DNA of 64,000 nucleotides from positions 310,001-374,000 of the forward strand of contig NZ_CP022823.1 in the NCBI RefSeq assembly GCF_002269255.1, read 5' to 3'. Under the pieces are notes generated by a model. It saw only the letters and a program-made list of their open reading frames with translations, was not told the DNA's origin and ran no database searches. Shown piece after piece: positions 62,854 through 64,000 of this stretch. Each line of letters starts with the position of its first letter. Position 1 is the stretch's first letter. The DNA comes from Klebsiella quasivariicola (GTDB lineage: Bacteria > Pseudomonadota > Gammaproteobacteria > Enterobacterales > Enterobacteriaceae). Made by a program: the position numbers and the translations under genes.

Positions 62854-63573
62854 ATGCAAGAGAATTATAAGATTCTGGTTGTGGATGACGACATGCGCCT
62901 GCGTGCGCTGCTCGAGCGTTATCTGACCGAGCAGGGCTTCCAGGTTCGTAGCGTGGCGAACGCCGAACAGATGGATCGCCTGTTAACCCGTGAATCCTTC
63001 CACCTGATGGTGCTGGATCTGATGCTGCCTGGCGAAGATGGTCTCTCTATCTGCCGTCGTCTGCGCAGCCAGAGTAACCCGATGCCGATCATTATGGTGA
63101 CGGCGAAAGGTGAAGAGGTCGATCGGATCGTTGGCCTGGAAATCGGGGCTGACGACTACATTCCGAAGCCGTTTAACCCGCGTGAACTGCTGGCCCGCAT
63201 CCGGGCGGTGCTGCGCCGCCAGGCGAATGAACTGCCGGGTGCGCCGTCGCAGGAAGAGGCGGTTATCGCCTTTGGTAAATTCAAACTGAATTTAGGCACC
63301 CGTGAAATGTTCCGTGAAGACGAGCCGATGCCGTTGACCAGCGGGGAATTCGCGGTCCTGAAGGCGCTGGTGAGTCATCCTCGCGAGCCGCTGTCGCGCG
63401 ATAAGCTAATGAACCTCGCTCGCGGTCGTGAATACTCAGCGATGGAGCGCTCCATCGACGTACAGATCTCCCGCCTGCGCCGCATGGTGGAAGAGGACCC
63501 GGCGCACCCGCGCTATATCCAGACCGTCTGGGGTCTGGGCTACGTCTTCGTTCCGGACGGTTCTAAGGCATGA
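62854..63573 (+). CDS. ompR: Osmolarity response regulator OmpR
   Basis: 239 residues from ATG 62854, with GGGAG upstream; E. coli length. The receiver domain has Asp11/Asp12, the phosphorylated Asp55 (LMVLDLMLPGED) and Lys105 (YIPKPFN). The C-terminal winged helix has RSIDVQISRLRRMVEED. It controls ompF and ompC with EnvZ. The stop overlaps the envZ start by ATGA. Confidence 0.98.
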   Translation: MQENYKILVVDDDMRLRALLERYLTEQGFQVRSVANAEQMDRLLTRESFHLMVLDLMLPGEDGLSICRRLRSQSNPMPIIMVTAKGEEVDRIVGLEIGADDYIPKPFNPRELLARIRAVLRRQANELPGAPSQEEAVIAFGKFKLNLGTREMFREDEPMPLTSGEFAVLKALVSHPREPLSRDKLMNLARGREYSAMERSIDVQISRLRRMVEEDPAHPRYIQTVWGLGYVFVPDGSKA

Positions 63574-64000
63574 AACGCGTGCGCTTTTCGCCGCGCAGCT
63601 CCTTTGCTCGCACACTGCTCCTGATCGTCACCTTGCTGTTCGTCAGCCTGGTGACGACCTATCTGGTGGTACTGAATTTCGCGATCCTGCCGAGTCTCCA
63701 GCAGTTTAATAAAGTGTTGGCCTACGAAGTGCGTATGCTGATGACCGACAAACTGCAGCTGGAGGATGGCACCCAACTGGTGGTGCCCCCGGCGTTCCGT
63801 CGTGAAATTTATCGTGAGCTGGGCATTTCGCTCTATTCCAATGAAGCGGCGGAAGACGCAGGGCTGCGCTGGGCGCAGCATTATGAATTCTTAAGCCAGC
63901 AGATGGCCCATCAGCTTGGTGGCCCCACCGAGGTGCGAGTGGAGGTCAATAAAAGCTCCCCCGTGGTGTGGCTGAAGACCTGGCTGTCGCCCAATATCTG
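63570..64000 (+). CDS. envZ: Osmosensor histidine kinase EnvZ, N-terminal part
   Basis: The frame starts at ATG 63570, overlapping ompR by four bases, and runs off the window after 143 codons. The visible part has the cytoplasmic start MKRVRFSPRSSFARTLLLIV, the first membrane segment (about 15-35) and most of the periplasmic domain. E. coli EnvZ is 450 residues; the second membrane segment, HAMP and kinase domains lie outside the window. Confidence 0.96.
   Translation, partial: MKRVRFSPRSSFARTLLLIVTLLFVSLVTTYLVVLNFAILPSLQQFNKVLAYEVRMLMTDKLQLEDGTQLVVPPAFRREIYRELGISLYSNEAAEDAGLRWAQHYEFLSQQMAHQLGGPTEVRVEVNKSSPVVWLKTWLSPNI

Overview
The window is a stretch of chromosomal core genome from an enterobacterium, most likely Klebsiella pneumoniae or a close relative (K. 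variicola or K. quasipneumoniae). Coding sequence is GC-rich. Almost every protein reads like its Escherichia coli counterpart at the same length, and gene order follows the E. coli rpoH to envZ segment, read here in the rpoH-to-ompR direction. The species call is from remembered sequences and synteny; no search was run. No tRNA, rRNA, CRISPR array, prophage or insertion sequence was seen.

Layout. 1-279 is the 3' end of rpoH. 327-4626 is an amino-acid cassette that E. coli K-12 lacks here: a MocR/GabR-type regulator, a GABA transaminase and a HAAAP-family transporter. 4884-14861 is the branched-chain amino acid importer (livJ, livKHMGF), with panM and an extra LemA/DUF2207 membrane gene pair between the two binding-protein genes. 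15141-20102 is the PhoB-type glycerol-3-phosphate uptake operon ugpBAECQ. 20126-25245 holds yhhA, ggt, yhhY, the sRNA ryhB, yhhX and yhhW. 25360-28406 is gntR-gntKU. 28870 is asd. 30215-39648 is the glycogen operon glgBXCAP. 39863-40509 is a RelE/HigB-type toxin-antitoxin pair. 40573-44304 is glpD divergent from glpEGR. 44320-52144 is malT divergent from malPQ. 52249 is gntT. 53901-56411 holds nfuA, gntX, bioH and a DUF1471 gene. 56483-59306 is feoABC. Then come tex, greB, ompR and the 5' part of envZ.

How the genes work together. The window is dominated by nutrient capture and carbon storage: Leu/Ile/Val uptake, glycerol-3-phosphate uptake and oxidation, gluconate uptake and phosphorylation, glycogen synthesis and breakdown, maltodextrin breakdown and ferrous iron uptake. 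Recognisable operators tie these genes to their regulators: PhoB half-sites before ugpB, Fur boxes before ryhB and feoA, GntR boxes before gntK and gntT, a GlpR box before glpD, MalT boxes before malP, CRP sites before gntK and malT, and an IscR type-1 box before nfuA.

The most notable non-core points are: a tandem duplication of an ERIC element after livJ; REP/BIME elements at three or more operon boundaries; the amino-acid cassette; the LemA/DUF2207 pair; the toxin-antitoxin pair with two perfect operators; and an Ile/Val-rich leader-like mini-ORF with its own terminator in the gap where E. coli carries yhgN. I did not find a clearly undescribed multi-gene system. The leader-like transcript and the amino-acid cassette are the best candidates for something not yet characterised.
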